Source: GCA-2720865 sp047630275
GTDB taxonomy: Bacteria; Bdellovibrionota; Bacteriovoracia; Bacteriovoracales; Bacteriovoracaceae
DNA: 64,000 nt
Reading direction: 5' to 3'
NCBI GenBank assembly: GCA_047630275.1
Contig: JBLHVN010000001.1
Coordinates: 1,674,001-1,738,000, forward strand
In this document: positions 42,300 through 51,108 of the stretch, piece by piece
Numbering within the stretch: position 1 is the first letter of the stretch
Layout: each line of letters starts with the position of its first letter
The notes under the pieces: generated by a model
What the model was told of the DNA's origin: nothing
Databases searched by the model: none
What the model saw: the letters and a program-made list of their open reading frames with translations, nothing else
Position numbers and translations under genes: made by a program

Positions 42300-45200
42300 T
42301 TAATACCTAGGAGTTATATAAAGTCCTGGGTGGCTGTTATCAACGAAGTTCTCATAAGGCATTGAGCTGTCTTCACCTAAGAAGCGTTCAAAGGCATAAC
42401 TCATTCCTCTATGATCACCAACTTCTTCAAGTACTTGTTTGATGTCATCGGTCTTATACTTATTCCACATTCTATTATAATTAAACTTTCCGCGGATCAC
42501 TTGGGTAAAGCCTGTCACTCCTGCGAAGGCACCGTCTGCTATGATCCCATGATCCTGAGATCTGGTGTCGCCTATAAAGAACCAGTCTTCTTCAATTTGT
42601 TTTGGTCTATCTTGTTCTTCACAAAGGTGAATCCTCGTCGCCTTTGATTGTGTTCCCACTACAGTGACGCATCTTCTTACTTGGGCATAGAACTTTAAAG
42701 TTAATTGATCAAAGATAAGCTCTGATAATTGTCTTTGTGTATAAAACCTATCAAAGGCAGCTTCCATATCGGCGGAGTTCTTTTGTTCGAAAGTTGCGTA
42801 TTCTTTTACATGCCCTCGAGAGTAACCAAAGTAATAAGGGCCAGGACCTTCAATTCCGTAACTTAAGTTAGTTGTTCTTGCTTCTGATTGTCTTTCACCA
42901 GTAACGCTTGAAGCACGATCTCCATAGGCGGCAAAGAAAGCGTTGCCGCGGCTAACTTGACCACGTTCAGAGTCTACAAAGCTTGCAAAGGCTTCGTTTT
43001 GATTCTCTACTTTGCGGCTTAAGATTCTTCTAATATGAGTAACCGGTGTGATACTAAAGTGTTCATTAGGGTTTTGACTACAGTGTACATAAGCATCAGA
43101 TCCCGCTAAGACATCAACTCTTTGAAAATTCTCTGTCTTTCTCTCTACCGTTGGTAGTTTATAGAAGTGACGACAAAACTTTGAGATGATCCCTCTTGGC
43201 ATTTTCGGCACATTCTCAGTGACGAGAGTTCTAAGCTCACGGTTAGTAAGGGCCACTTTTTCTTTTAAGCTCTGGCCTTTAGGAAGCTTGATCCGTTCCC
43301 ATGGGGCAATAGGAGCGCTTTTATTAAATTCTTCTAGTCTATGGTTCTTTATGATCATAGAGGGGTTGATCTCTTTTCCTTTTTTAGTAAAGGTCTGGAC
43401 AAAGTAGGCCATAGGATCTGAAGCAGGATCTGAATCTACATCTATGACAGGAAGTTTCTTGCCTTCTTTTATGGTGCTCTCAATCTTAGTTATAAGATCT
43501 TTAGAGATTTCTTTATCAAAAGGAAAGCTAGGCATACTAGCTCCTTTATTTGCTCCAAAGAAAGGAAAGACTACTCTTACAGGCCTAATGGCAGAGCCTT
43601 CTTCTAAGGTAGAGATCTCTAGGATAGCAAGATTCTTTTTAGCTAAGTTTTGAGTCTCACTAACAAGAAAAGGAAAGCTAATGAGATCAGTGATAACTCC
43701 ATTGGCCTGAATCTTCATCTCTTTAGCGCTTGAAGTGATGAACTTAAAGTTCTTTAAATCTGGATTGTAATAATCTACATCAGGAGAGTTAGGAGAAAAG
43801 AGGGATACTTTTACTTTAAAATTCCCAAAGCTTAAGCTCTCAGTGACTGAGTCGTCTTTATAGCTATGAAAGAGCTCCACCTTTGGCTCAAAGACAAATT
43901 GATACTTTCTCTTTAAAGATAGGTGTAAGAACTCATTGATTCTAAACTGTGAATAATCCATAGTCTCTTTAGTATAATCAACCTTACCAACAAAGAGCCT
44001 TGGGGCCCGGGCCTTGATTTGTGGTATCTCTGTTTCATACTTAGTATCGTAACCAAAGTCTTCTGGGTTCCATGGGTTTACGGTAAGCTTTCTCGTCTTA
44101 ATTAGATCAGTGTATGTTCCATCAAGTGGAGTCACTGTTACGTTAAATGGAATCCATCTCTCTAATGAATACTTGTCATATGTGATATTAGCAAAAGTAT
44201 TGATACAGCCTTCTTCGTTTGTCTTATAGATCCTCTCTGTTTTTGCTCCGTCAGATTTTCCGTCTTCAAACTTTATATCTACTTTAACTTGAGTATCAGT
44301 TAGAGGTACCTGGTCACTTGATCCGGTCTCTTCGTTTAAGCAGATTGTGAACTTGGCCCTTCTTACTTTTATTGAAGACTTGTTATAACTATTATTGACG
44401 ATGCTTCCGCGGCTAATATCTTTAACTTTCTTGATATAATAGCCAAGTTTATCATCCCCATCGAGCTCTTCGCCGATAACTTCTCTGTCAGTGGGATCAG
44501 GAAGATCAGCTTCCACTCTTAAGATGGCCTTTGTTTTTTCTTTTATGGTCTTTGCTGTTCCAAAGCGTCCTGATTCAATATCAAAGTCAGTCACCCTTAA
44601 AAGTTCACTGGCCAATTCTTTTGGACCATTGATGGGAATCAATTCTATTTCTAAGAATAGATAGGAGTTTCCGCTATTAACTGTTTGTCCTTTAAAATAG
44701 AAGTCTAAGTTCTCTTGAAAAAGAGAATTCTTTGCCGTGACCTCTTTTTCAATGGATGAAATAAGAGTGGCGTTTTCATTATTAGTATCAGCAATCTCAA
44801 AAAGATTAAAGATGGCCTTAAAACGTCCCGTAGATATTCTTAATTTCTCAGCGCTCTCGCCGCTTAATCCTTTTCTTAGTAAAAGGGCCTTAAACTCTAC
44901 GTCGATAGGGTAGTGCTTTACTCCTTCTTTTATACTAATTGGCCTAGTAGAGAAACTAAGTCCCTCAGTTTGAAGGTTAGACTCAACTAAAGAGTGAAGA
45001 TCAGATTTTTCATTTAACTCAAAGACACCAAAGCTATCGCTTAGATCGGTTTCATTCTTCAAGAAGACCATGGGCTTTTGAGCCCCAGGCCATGGGTTTA
45101 AGGCAAGATCAAAAGACCGAGAACCTTTATAATGACCGAGGCCATGAATTTTAATAGGGTAGTTGATTAAGCGTTCTTGCTCTAAGTAATTAAACTCTAC

Positions 45201-45533
45201 TCGCTCATTCCATATGAGGCAGCCGTCAATATTTGAGAGGACTTGTTTAGTTCCAGTAGGGGATTCAATTTGAAAAGCTTCATCTATAATAGGATTATTG
45301 ATGGCCTTGTCTTTTAAACAAGTTTGAAATTTATAATAAGTGCTATTAGGAATATCATTCCAAGCTGAATCACTCCACATTGATTTATTGACTGTGCTTC
45401 CTACTAACTGGACAGGAGTGTTTTCAAAGCTAGAGACAGCTTCATTCTTATCTTCTACATCACTGCTACAAGAGACAAAGAAGCTAAGTCCAAGAGTGAT
45501 AAGAGTTAATTTTATTTCAAGTTTTCTAACCAT
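42300..45533 (-). CDS. Very large lipoprotein of unknown function
   Basis: 1077 residues with lipobox FVSCSS (Cys22). The mature chain is beta-rich, with alternating polar strands and several Ig-like or fibronectin-like stretches (KVDIKFEDGKSDGAKTERI, TDLIKTRKLTVNPW). The last 300 residues differ: YGIEGPGPYYFGYSRGHVKEYATFEQ, QVRRCVTVVGTQ and HRGMSYAFERFLGEDSSMP. Paired cysteines occur in the C-terminal third. Surface location is likely. Convergent with and directly abutting the 41040 gene. Confidence 0.55.
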   Translation of the reverse strand: MVRKLEIKLTLITLGLSFFVSCSSDVEDKNEAVSSFENTPVQLVGSTVNKSMWSDSAWNDIPNSTYYKFQTCLKDKAINNPIIDEAFQIESPTGTKQVLSNIDGCLIWNERVEFNYLEQERLINYPIKIHGLGHYKGSRSFDLALNPWPGAQKPMVFLKNETDLSDSFGVFELNEKSDLHSLVESNLQTEGLSFSTRPISIKEGVKHYPIDVEFKALLLRKGLSGESAEKLRISTGRFKAIFNLFEIADTNNENATLISSIEKEVTAKNSLFQENLDFYFKGQTVNSGNSYLFLEIELIPINGPKELASELLRVTDFDIESGRFGTAKTIKEKTKAILRVEADLPDPTDREVIGEELDGDDKLGYYIKKVKDISRGSIVNNSYNKSSIKVRRAKFTICLNEETGSSDQVPLTDTQVKVDIKFEDGKSDGAKTERIYKTNEEGCINTFANITYDKYSLERWIPFNVTVTPLDGTYTDLIKTRKLTVNPWNPEDFGYDTKYETEIPQIKARAPRLFVGKVDYTKETMDYSQFRINEFLHLSLKRKYQFVFEPKVELFHSYKDDSVTESLSFGNFKVKVSLFSPNSPDVDYYNPDLKNFKFITSSAKEMKIQANGVITDLISFPFLVSETQNLAKKNLAILEISTLEEGSAIRPVRVVFPFFGANKGASMPSFPFDKEISKDLITKIESTIKEGKKLPVIDVDSDPASDPMAYFVQTFTKKGKEINPSMIIKNHRLEEFNKSAPIAPWERIKLPKGQSLKEKVALTNRELRTLVTENVPKMPRGIISKFCRHFYKLPTVERKTENFQRVDVLAGSDAYVHCSQNPNEHFSITPVTHIRRILSRKVENQNEAFASFVDSERGQVSRGNAFFAAYGDRASSVTGERQSEARTTNLSYGIEGPGPYYFGYSRGHVKEYATFEQKNSADMEAAFDRFYTQRQLSELIFDQLTLKFYAQVRRCVTVVGTQSKATRIHLCEEQDRPKQIEEDWFFIGDTRSQDHGIIADGAFAGVTGFTQVIRGKFNYNRMWNKYKTDDIKQVLEEVGDHRGMSYAFERFLGEDSSMPYENFVDNSHPGLYITPRY

Positions 45534-45649
45534 ATAATATTTCTAGGGGTTTATATGCCTAGTAATTTGCAAGATAGGGTCCAGTTTTGGTTTTGTTTAG
45601 GGGAGAGATTTCAACAGCTTGCTAGAGCAAACTGTTGTCAAAGTTTTAA

Positions 45650-45668
45650 CTGTCTAAAGTTTAGACAG
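45650..45668. promoter_or_regulatory. CTGTCTAAA inverted repeat upstream of the large lipoprotein gene
   Basis: CTGTCTAAA (45650-45658), G, TTTAGACAG (45660-45668) is a perfect 9-bp inverted repeat. It lies 117 bp upstream of the minus-strand start at 45533 and 4 bp past the stop of the penicillin-acylase family gene. The matching element at 40971-40994 argues for an operator rather than only a terminator. Confidence 0.55.
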
Positions 45669-45671
45669 AAT

Positions 45672-47861
45672 TTACATCGTTAGGGTTTTATAGCGAAAGT
45701 TATACCAATTATCTAAATCATTGGAATACCATTTACTAAATCGGCGGTCACTTGGTCCACCTGCTAAGGCGGTCTCGACCTTTGATGTTCCAAGGTCACT
45801 TATAAAGCGGTAACTTGGGCAAAAAGTTGTCTCTCGCCCATGGGCCTTATAGACAGCTCCTTGAACAATAGTCGCCCTATTTCCTTCAATGCCATAAGGG
45901 CCCTTATCAAAACCAAAGAAGCGCGGAAGAGTTCCATCAAAGAAGATGTTCTTTATCATTGTTGGTCTCTTTTGACCCCAAGGAATGATTTGATTGGCGC
46001 TAAAACGAGAGAGGGTCTTACCTAGAACAGATTGAAAGAGTTCATTCTTATCTTGAAACCATTGTTTATGATCATTACCTAAGAGAATCCTGTCAAAGAC
46101 ATGATAGAAATCTACCACGATACCAGTTTCATTGATGACATGGTTCCAGACTTCAATTCCAAACATGTTCTTCCCAAAGACTTCCCTTAAAAGATCATTA
46201 TAGAACTCTTCAAATAAAGTGGCGCCAATACTTGTTCTGTCATACTTAAAGTCCCAGGCCTTTAGGATTCTTCCTGTAGGGGAGTCCGGGATTAAAGAAT
46301 CAATAATCTTAAAGTATTTTTCTGCTTGTAAGCTATAAAGGTCTTTTTGAATCCTCTTCATATCTTCTATATCAAGCTTTTGTTTTTCATTTATCAACTG
46401 ACTGATTCTATCAACCCTATAAGTTCCCATAGGCATATTGATTGAAAGGGGTTTTCCTTTTTGGTTAAGGTCGTTATTGGCCGTGGCCAAGAAACCATGT
46501 TCAGGATTTAATTCTTTTGCTAAATTGTCAGAGGGATGAAGCCCCTTCCAGTTCTTACTTAGATCCCAGCCTTCTACGGGATAGAGTCCACTATGGGATC
46601 TTCGCGGGAGTAGTCCAGATTGCTGAAAGAGGATATCCCCATTGACGTCGCCAACAATCCAGTTGCATGAGATCGTGATATCTTTAACTAACGCCCCAGC
46701 CTCTTTAGCGCTTGAAGCCTTTAAGACTCTTGCAAGAACTTCAATTGATCCTCCTGCACCATTTTTATGCCCAGACCAGGCCCTCGTTAAGTAGATGCCA
46801 TCAGTAAGGGGAGAGGCCGGATCTTTTTCTAAGATGCCTCTGTCATTTTCATAAATCTTTAATTGATAGTCTTCCTTTCCTTTTCTTTTGATTGTCTCAA
46901 CTCTGCCATTAAAGTCTCGGTACTCACCGCTTTCTTGATACCTTCCATCAATGACTTCTTCTAAAAAGTAATCAATCATGTCCATAAAGCCATAAGTAAA
47001 ACCTAGTCCAAACTTATCAGTTCTTCCCATGATAAGCCCTGGGACTCCAGGCATATTAACGCCGCAGATCTTATCTTCACCAACTTCAGCTGTGTATTCG
47101 TACCAAACAGCCGGTAGGCGGTTGCATTCAAGGTGGGGGTCATTGCATTGGATGATATTTCCAGACTTAGATTTATGAGGTCCAATCATCCAATTATTAG
47201 AGGCCTTCATCTTTGGAAGGGCCCCTAGGAACTTGGCTGAGTCAGGAATCTCACATTGATAAAGAGTGGCCTTTTTTATAAGAGTGACGATCTCTTCGCT
47301 CATCTCATCAAGGTGAGGAGTGAAGAGCTTCTTAAGTTTTTCTATATCTGTGTCGTTCTTTATGGATTGGATGATGAACTTTTCCACTCCTTGCTGGGTT
47401 TGAGCTAGGCCTATATAGCTCATGATCTTAACCATAACTAAAGTATCAGCGGCGCTCCAAGGCTCTGGTTTAAAGCCGACCAGCTTAAACTCAAAGGGCC
47501 TAGAGAATCTCTTTTGATAATCATTAACACCTTTGCAATATGAATCTAAAAAATTTTTGGCAACAGATGATAAGTTCTCAACTTCCTTTTGGGCCTCTCG
47601 GTAAAGACCCATCTCGCGCATAAAGATATCAATCCCAAGAGTTTCATCATCAGCCTTTAAGCATTCGCTTAAGCGCCCTTGAGCTATGGTTCTAACCAGG
47701 ATCATCTGCATCATGCGGTCATGGGCGTGGACAAAGCCCATGGCCATATTAAAGTCTTCGTAGTTATTAGCGGTGATCTTCATCACCCCCATCTCATCTC
47801 TTCCAAGAAGGATTTGTTTATTACAGATCTTGTATCTTTGACTTGTTGTTTTAATTTTCAT
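45672..47861 (-). CDS. Penicillin acylase (S45) family amidohydrolase
   Basis: Ntn-hydrolase precursor, 729 residues. The N-terminal part has DEMGVMKITANNYEDFNMAMGFVHAHDRMMQM, the family opening. The autocatalytic nucleophile is Ser221 in KASNNWMIGP, which becomes the N-terminus of the beta chain. Downstream are NDPHL and FLATANNDL motifs, and the end (KVETALAGGPSDRRFSKWY) is also characteristic. Relatives hydrolyse amides including acyl-homoserine lactones and beta-lactam side chains; the substrate here is unknown. Most family members carry a signal peptide; here the N-terminus (MKIKTTSQRYKIC) has none, suggesting a cytoplasmic enzyme or a missed upstream start, though none is seen. Confidence 0.85.
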   Translation of the reverse strand: MKIKTTSQRYKICNKQILLGRDEMGVMKITANNYEDFNMAMGFVHAHDRMMQMILVRTIAQGRLSECLKADDETLGIDIFMREMGLYREAQKEVENLSSVAKNFLDSYCKGVNDYQKRFSRPFEFKLVGFKPEPWSAADTLVMVKIMSYIGLAQTQQGVEKFIIQSIKNDTDIEKLKKLFTPHLDEMSEEIVTLIKKATLYQCEIPDSAKFLGALPKMKASNNWMIGPHKSKSGNIIQCNDPHLECNRLPAVWYEYTAEVGEDKICGVNMPGVPGLIMGRTDKFGLGFTYGFMDMIDYFLEEVIDGRYQESGEYRDFNGRVETIKRKGKEDYQLKIYENDRGILEKDPASPLTDGIYLTRAWSGHKNGAGGSIEVLARVLKASSAKEAGALVKDITISCNWIVGDVNGDILFQQSGLLPRRSHSGLYPVEGWDLSKNWKGLHPSDNLAKELNPEHGFLATANNDLNQKGKPLSINMPMGTYRVDRISQLINEKQKLDIEDMKRIQKDLYSLQAEKYFKIIDSLIPDSPTGRILKAWDFKYDRTSIGATLFEEFYNDLLREVFGKNMFGIEVWNHVINETGIVVDFYHVFDRILLGNDHKQWFQDKNELFQSVLGKTLSRFSANQIIPWGQKRPTMIKNIFFDGTLPRFFGFDKGPYGIEGNRATIVQGAVYKAHGRETTFCPSYRFISDLGTSKVETALAGGPSDRRFSKWYSNDLDNWYNFRYKTLTM

Positions 47862-47904
47862 TCTTATGATTTTAGGGGCCTTTCTTAGTTACGCAAGAAT
47901 GAAA

Positions 47905-48070
47905 TAAAAATAAGGCCCCAGAAGGGGCCGCTTAATAGGTAGGGTTTTGGGATAGGGGATGGCGGTAGCAAGAGGTCTGCTATTCCGCTGCGATGAAGGG
48001 AGATTAGCCCAAAGCTTCATCTGGTGCACCTGACGCCGTTGACGCCAAGAGTCTGTAAATGTCAAAACTG
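47905..48070 (-). ncRNA. Candidate structured RNA with two hairpins and a terminator
   Basis: A non-coding stretch between plsC and the penicillin-acylase family gene. On the minus strand it holds, in order: GATGAAG pairing with CTTCATC across a 16-base loop (48019-47990); GCGG-AA-TAGCA pairing with TGCTACCGC (47987-47961); an unpaired C-rich stretch (around 47960-47940); and a rho-independent terminator GGCCCC-TTCT-GGGGCC followed by TTATTTTTATTT (47929-47904). The C-rich single strand and the UCUCCC loop could pair with ribosome binding sites. No firm promoter is visible, so it may be a processed 3' end of plsC mRNA. Not a match to tmRNA, SRP RNA or RNase P as far as I can see. Confidence 0.4.
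47914..47929 (-). terminator. Rho-independent terminator
   Basis: Six-pair GC stem GGCCCC/GGGGCC with a four-base loop, followed on the minus strand by TTATTTTTATTTC. It ends the plsC or candidate-RNA transcript before the penicillin-acylase family gene. Confidence 0.8.
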
Positions 48071-48091
48071 ACAAATAAAAGGGGAATATGT

Positions 48092-48847
48092 CTAAAGTTG
48101 AAGGGCCTTTTTACCAATTTTCTTAGGGGCCTTTGAGAGGCGCTTGTCTAAGGCCTCAATTCCCTGCTCTATGACTGATCTAGACTCTTGAAGAAGAGCG
48201 TCGATATGTGATTTATCTAGGCCCTTTGTCTCTATGGGTTGATGAACCTTTATAAGAACCTTTCCTTTAGAAAAGCTATTGAGTTTTAAGTTCTTATGAA
48301 AGCTTGAAACAGAAACGGGGATGATAGGAATTTGACCTGCAACCGCTAAGTGATAAGCGCCTTTTTTAAACTCTAAAAGCCCTTTACCTTGTGAGCGGGT
48401 TCCTTCTGGGAAGATCCAGACAGAAGTATTTCCATTAGTAACCTTCTTGGCCGCTTTATTCATGCTTTGTAGGGCCTTTCTTTTATTGGCCCTATCAATA
48501 AGAATATTTCCCCCCAGCCAATAGAATTGACCAAAGAAGGGAATCCATTTTAAGACTTTCTTTCCAATGGTGACGGTACTCCTAGGGTAATTGGCCCCAA
48601 TGACAAAGACGTCGATATTGTCTTGGTGGTTAGAGACGATGATGGCAGGTCTCACTTTATCTAAGATCTCTTCCCCTTCTATCTCTGTTTTAATCCGTAG
48701 GATGAAGAGTCCTATTGATCCAAAGACCTTACCAACAGGTCTTAAGATGGCTGGATTGAAGGGCCTAAAAAGGGAGAAAACAAAGCCTATTAGGCAGGTG
48801 GATAAAAGGGTTATATAGGCCAAGGCCAATTTGATTAGATAGATCAT
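48092..48847 (-). CDS. plsC: 1-Acyl-sn-glycerol-3-phosphate acyltransferase
   Basis: 251 residues with the acyltransferase motifs HQDNID (HX4D) in SNHQDNIDVF, a second block around GNILIDR, the glycerolipid-binding FPEGTRSQG and IPIIPVSVS. An N-terminal membrane helix (residues about 5-28) fits PlsC, which makes phosphatidate on the inner membrane. Basic C-terminal tail. It lies 64 bases downstream of the tyrosine recombinase stop but is separated by a spacer with its own TTGACA-like sequence. Confidence 0.9.
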   Translation of the reverse strand: MIYLIKLALAYITLLSTCLIGFVFSLFRPFNPAILRPVGKVFGSIGLFILRIKTEIEGEEILDKVRPAIIVSNHQDNIDVFVIGANYPRSTVTIGKKVLKWIPFFGQFYWLGGNILIDRANKRKALQSMNKAAKKVTNGNTSVWIFPEGTRSQGKGLLEFKKGAYHLAVAGQIPIIPVSVSSFHKNLKLNSFSKGKVLIKVHQPIETKGLDKSHIDALLQESRSVIEQGIEALDKRLSKAPKKIGKKALQL

Positions 48848-48911
48848 AGAGCTTGAACATAGCAGCGAAAACTTAGGTTTGAAAGCCTGTGGTTGACAGT
48901 TTTTCAGTGGC

Positions 48912-49880
48912 TTACATCCTTAAATGCCTTTCGTGCAGTGCGTTTTTATCAATATAGGTTTGAGTGACGCTAGCATCACTATGACCGAGATAATCTCTTA
49001 CAAAGAGCAGGTCTTTGGTGGTTAAATAAAGATTAGTGGCGCAGGCCTTTCTAAAGCTATGGGGGGTAATCTCATTAGTTATTGAGGCCCTTGAGATCAT
49101 CTTTCTAATGAGTGCGCTCATGGCCCTAACACTTAAGGGGGCATTTTTAGAGCCCTGAAAAAGAAAGCTAGAATCACCTGATCTATTTTCAAACCAATAA
49201 TCTAATTGATCAAAGATGGCGTCTCCATTTTTTAATTTGAGAGTGTGCACCTTCCCGCCTTTTCTAGGAAAAGTTATGGTTCCACTTTGCCTATTAAAGT
49301 ACTCTCTTTTTAAGAGGCAAATCTCATGGAGCCTAAGGCCCGCGAAATAAAGAAGATAAAGAATGAGCCTCTCTTTAGTTCTCCAGGTTTTTTCATAGAT
49401 CAATTCCCATTCAGTGGGTTTCAAATACTTTGTATGAGAAATATCGATGTCCTTTACTAGGACGGCGTGAATCTTGGGCTTAACTGGGTTTAGTTTAAAG
49501 CGCGAACCCTTCTCTTCGTGGGTTTGTTTGAGATAATCAAAGAAATTCTTAAGTGAGCTTAGATGGCGCCGCCTAGAATTGACGCTCAAGGGGCTTCTTA
49601 ATCTTCCGGCTCCAATTGAGCGCTTTTTCTTAAATATCTGAAGTAATCTTTCGGCCCAGGATCGCCTCGGGCTGATGAGGCCTCCGTAGGTGAGAAAGTT
49701 TTGGTATTCCTCAATTGTGCGCGCCCGTGCTCGGCTAATATCTCCGGAATATTTTGATTCATGCCATTGAATAAAGGCCGTTAAATCGGCCCTATAGTTT
49801 TGGATCGTTCGTGCCGATTTGTTCAGTAGGGCGCAGTTCTTCATGTAGAGATCTAGCCACTTTGAATTATTTTTCTTCAA
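48912..49880 (-). CDS. Tyrosine recombinase (XerC/XerD/XerH-like)
   Basis: 322 residues with an N-terminal SAM-like DNA-binding domain (WLDLYMKNCALLNKSARTIQNYRADL) and a full catalytic set: Arg183 (GLRLHEICLL), Lys210 (RKGGKVHTL), His274 and Arg277 (PHSFRKAC), His300 (YLGHSDASVTQTYI) and nucleophile Tyr309. Length suits a chromosome-resolving Xer protein, but the N-terminal insertion RRSWAERLLQIFKKKRS is unlike XerC or XerD of E. coli. No phage or transposon gene is adjacent. A dif-like sequence lies 40 bp upstream of its start. The third codon positions are strongly C-rich. Confidence 0.85.
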   Translation of the reverse strand: MKKNNSKWLDLYMKNCALLNKSARTIQNYRADLTAFIQWHESKYSGDISRARARTIEEYQNFLTYGGLISPRRSWAERLLQIFKKKRSIGAGRLRSPLSVNSRRRHLSSLKNFFDYLKQTHEEKGSRFKLNPVKPKIHAVLVKDIDISHTKYLKPTEWELIYEKTWRTKERLILYLLYFAGLRLHEICLLKREYFNRQSGTITFPRKGGKVHTLKLKNGDAIFDQLDYWFENRSGDSSFLFQGSKNAPLSVRAMSALIRKMISRASITNEITPHSFRKACATNLYLTTKDLLFVRDYLGHSDASVTQTYIDKNALHERHLRM

Positions 49881-49919
49881 GTCAAAATCCCTTTGTTCTA
49901 AAGAAAATCACACTAGAAA

Positions 49920-49947
49920 TTTTCCTATAATGTAAATTATAAGCTGA
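49920..49947. other. dif-like site beside the recombinase gene
   Basis: The core ATAATGTAAATTAT (49927-49940) differs from the E. coli dif core ATAATGTATATTAT at one base, and the preceding TTCCT recalls the Bacillus dif left arm. The right arm (AAGCTGA) does not match well, so the site is imperfect. Gene-adjacent sites are known for single-recombinase XerS/difSL and XerH/difH systems. The assignment is tentative. Confidence 0.3.
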
Positions 49948-50059
49948 TATTGATCTATAAGTATATGTTTTAATTAAATTATTCCATATTTAGCTTCTAA
50001 GCGGTTTTTTTAGGGTTTTAAGGTCATGACAAGGCCTAAATTAAAAGAGTATCGATTAC

Positions 50060-50088
50060 TTGACTAAAATGATTTTACGCGTTACCAT
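50060..50088 (+). promoter_or_regulatory. Probable sigma-70 promoter of the 50143 gene
   Basis: TTGACT (50060-50065), 17-bp spacer, TACCAT (50083-50088). The predicted transcript begins near 50095, which leaves too little leader for an ATG at 50101 but fits the GTG at 50143. Between the recombinase start and this promoter (49881-50059) I see only AT-rich sequence and the dif-like site. Confidence 0.45.
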
Positions 50089-50142
50089 TTTGTTGTACCC
50101 ATGGAGTCATCGGGTCCATCATTTTTAGTTCAAGGAGTGAAC

Positions 50143-51108
50143 GTGAGAAACAATCCCTTTGTTTTATTAACAGTATTAATTATGTCGGCCATTCTTATCT
50201 ATGGTGAGTCTAAGAATCCCACTAAGATAATCACAGTCAAAAAGGTTGAAGAGGCCCTGGTTTTAGAATCCCTGATCTCACGATCAAGCTTTAACGCCCA
50301 TGACCTCGATAAGACCGCTAGGTCTATACATCTTAAATCAACTTCAGAGACGGCCCTAAAGTGCAGCTTCACAGGTGGGCTAAAATTCAATGAATGCTCT
50401 AACTCTAAGAAGATAAGCTGGTCAGCAGAGGATTATCATAAAGGTTTTAAATTCGTGGTTAAAGACGAGCTTGGAAATATAAAGAGCTTCTCACCAAAGG
50501 CGCATAATCCATTTCTAAGTTTTCATAAGTGTGACGTGCTCTTTAAAAAAGGCGGCACTGAGAAAAGCTTTAGATCAACTCTAAGAAATATCCAAGATCT
50601 AAATCAAGATCAGATGAAGGTCTTATGCTTAGACGAAGGGCTTGAGATTGTTGTGAAAAACGGCCCCTTAGTCATCACGAAAGATCTTTTAATCATTGGA
50701 ACTCATTCAAATACCGCCAAGTTCATAGGAAGAGACGGCCTTGAAGTCTTTCATAACGATTCAAGCTCTCTTTTTCTTTATAACTTAAGTATCGAAACTA
50801 GCGAAGAAGAGTCTACCGCCATCTCTTTAGGAGTGGGCTCATACTTAGGGGCCGATAATCTTAAGATCAAGACTGCTTCAGCTAATAGTAAGGGCATAAA
50901 CTGCTTTGGCTGCACCATTGATGGAGAAGGGCTTGAGGTCTTAAGCACAAGTGTTTTTACAACCGCCATCGAATCAACCCTAGGTCTTATAGAGCTTAGA
51001 AGATCAACCCTTCAAGGCGCCTCTCGCTTACTCTCTTTTATGAGAAGCAATATCAATCTTATTGATGAGAACTTATTAGCGGCGAACTCTAAATTAAGGG
51101 AGAATTAA
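50143..51108 (+). CDS. Exported protein with a probable right-handed beta-helix
   Basis: The GTG at 50143 is chosen: AAGGAG (50132-50137) is five bases upstream and it opens directly into a hydrophobic anchor (MRNNPFVLLTVLIMSAILIYG). An in-frame ATG at 50101 lacks a ribosome binding site. Residues about 120-160 contain CDVLFKKGG and MKVLCLDEGLEIVV. From about residue 165 short repeating strands (PLVITKDLLIIGTHSNTAKFIGRDGLEVF, LFLYNLSIET, LGADNLKIKTA, IDGEGLEVLSTS) have the spacing of a parallel beta-helix, as in pectate-lyase-like surface proteins. The stop overlaps the convergent 51105 gene by four bases. Confidence 0.55.
   Translation: MRNNPFVLLTVLIMSAILIYGESKNPTKIITVKKVEEALVLESLISRSSFNAHDLDKTARSIHLKSTSETALKCSFTGGLKFNECSNSKKISWSAEDYHKGFKFVVKDELGNIKSFSPKAHNPFLSFHKCDVLFKKGGTEKSFRSTLRNIQDLNQDQMKVLCLDEGLEIVVKNGPLVITKDLLIIGTHSNTAKFIGRDGLEVFHNDSSSLFLYNLSIETSEEESTAISLGVGSYLGADNLKIKTASANSKGINCFGCTIDGEGLEVLSTSVFTTAIESTLGLIELRRSTLQGASRLLSFMRSNINLIDENLLAANSKLREN

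Noticed and set aside
47889..48074. Minus-strand open frame of 61 codons in the plsC to penicillin-acylase gap
   Set aside because: It runs through the strong terminator stem and both hairpins, and its product has no protein-like pattern; the structure argues for RNA instead.
48912..50100. Integrated phage or genomic island beside the tyrosine recombinase
   Set aside because: No phage, transfer or tRNA gene is adjacent, and flanking genes such as plsC are housekeeping.
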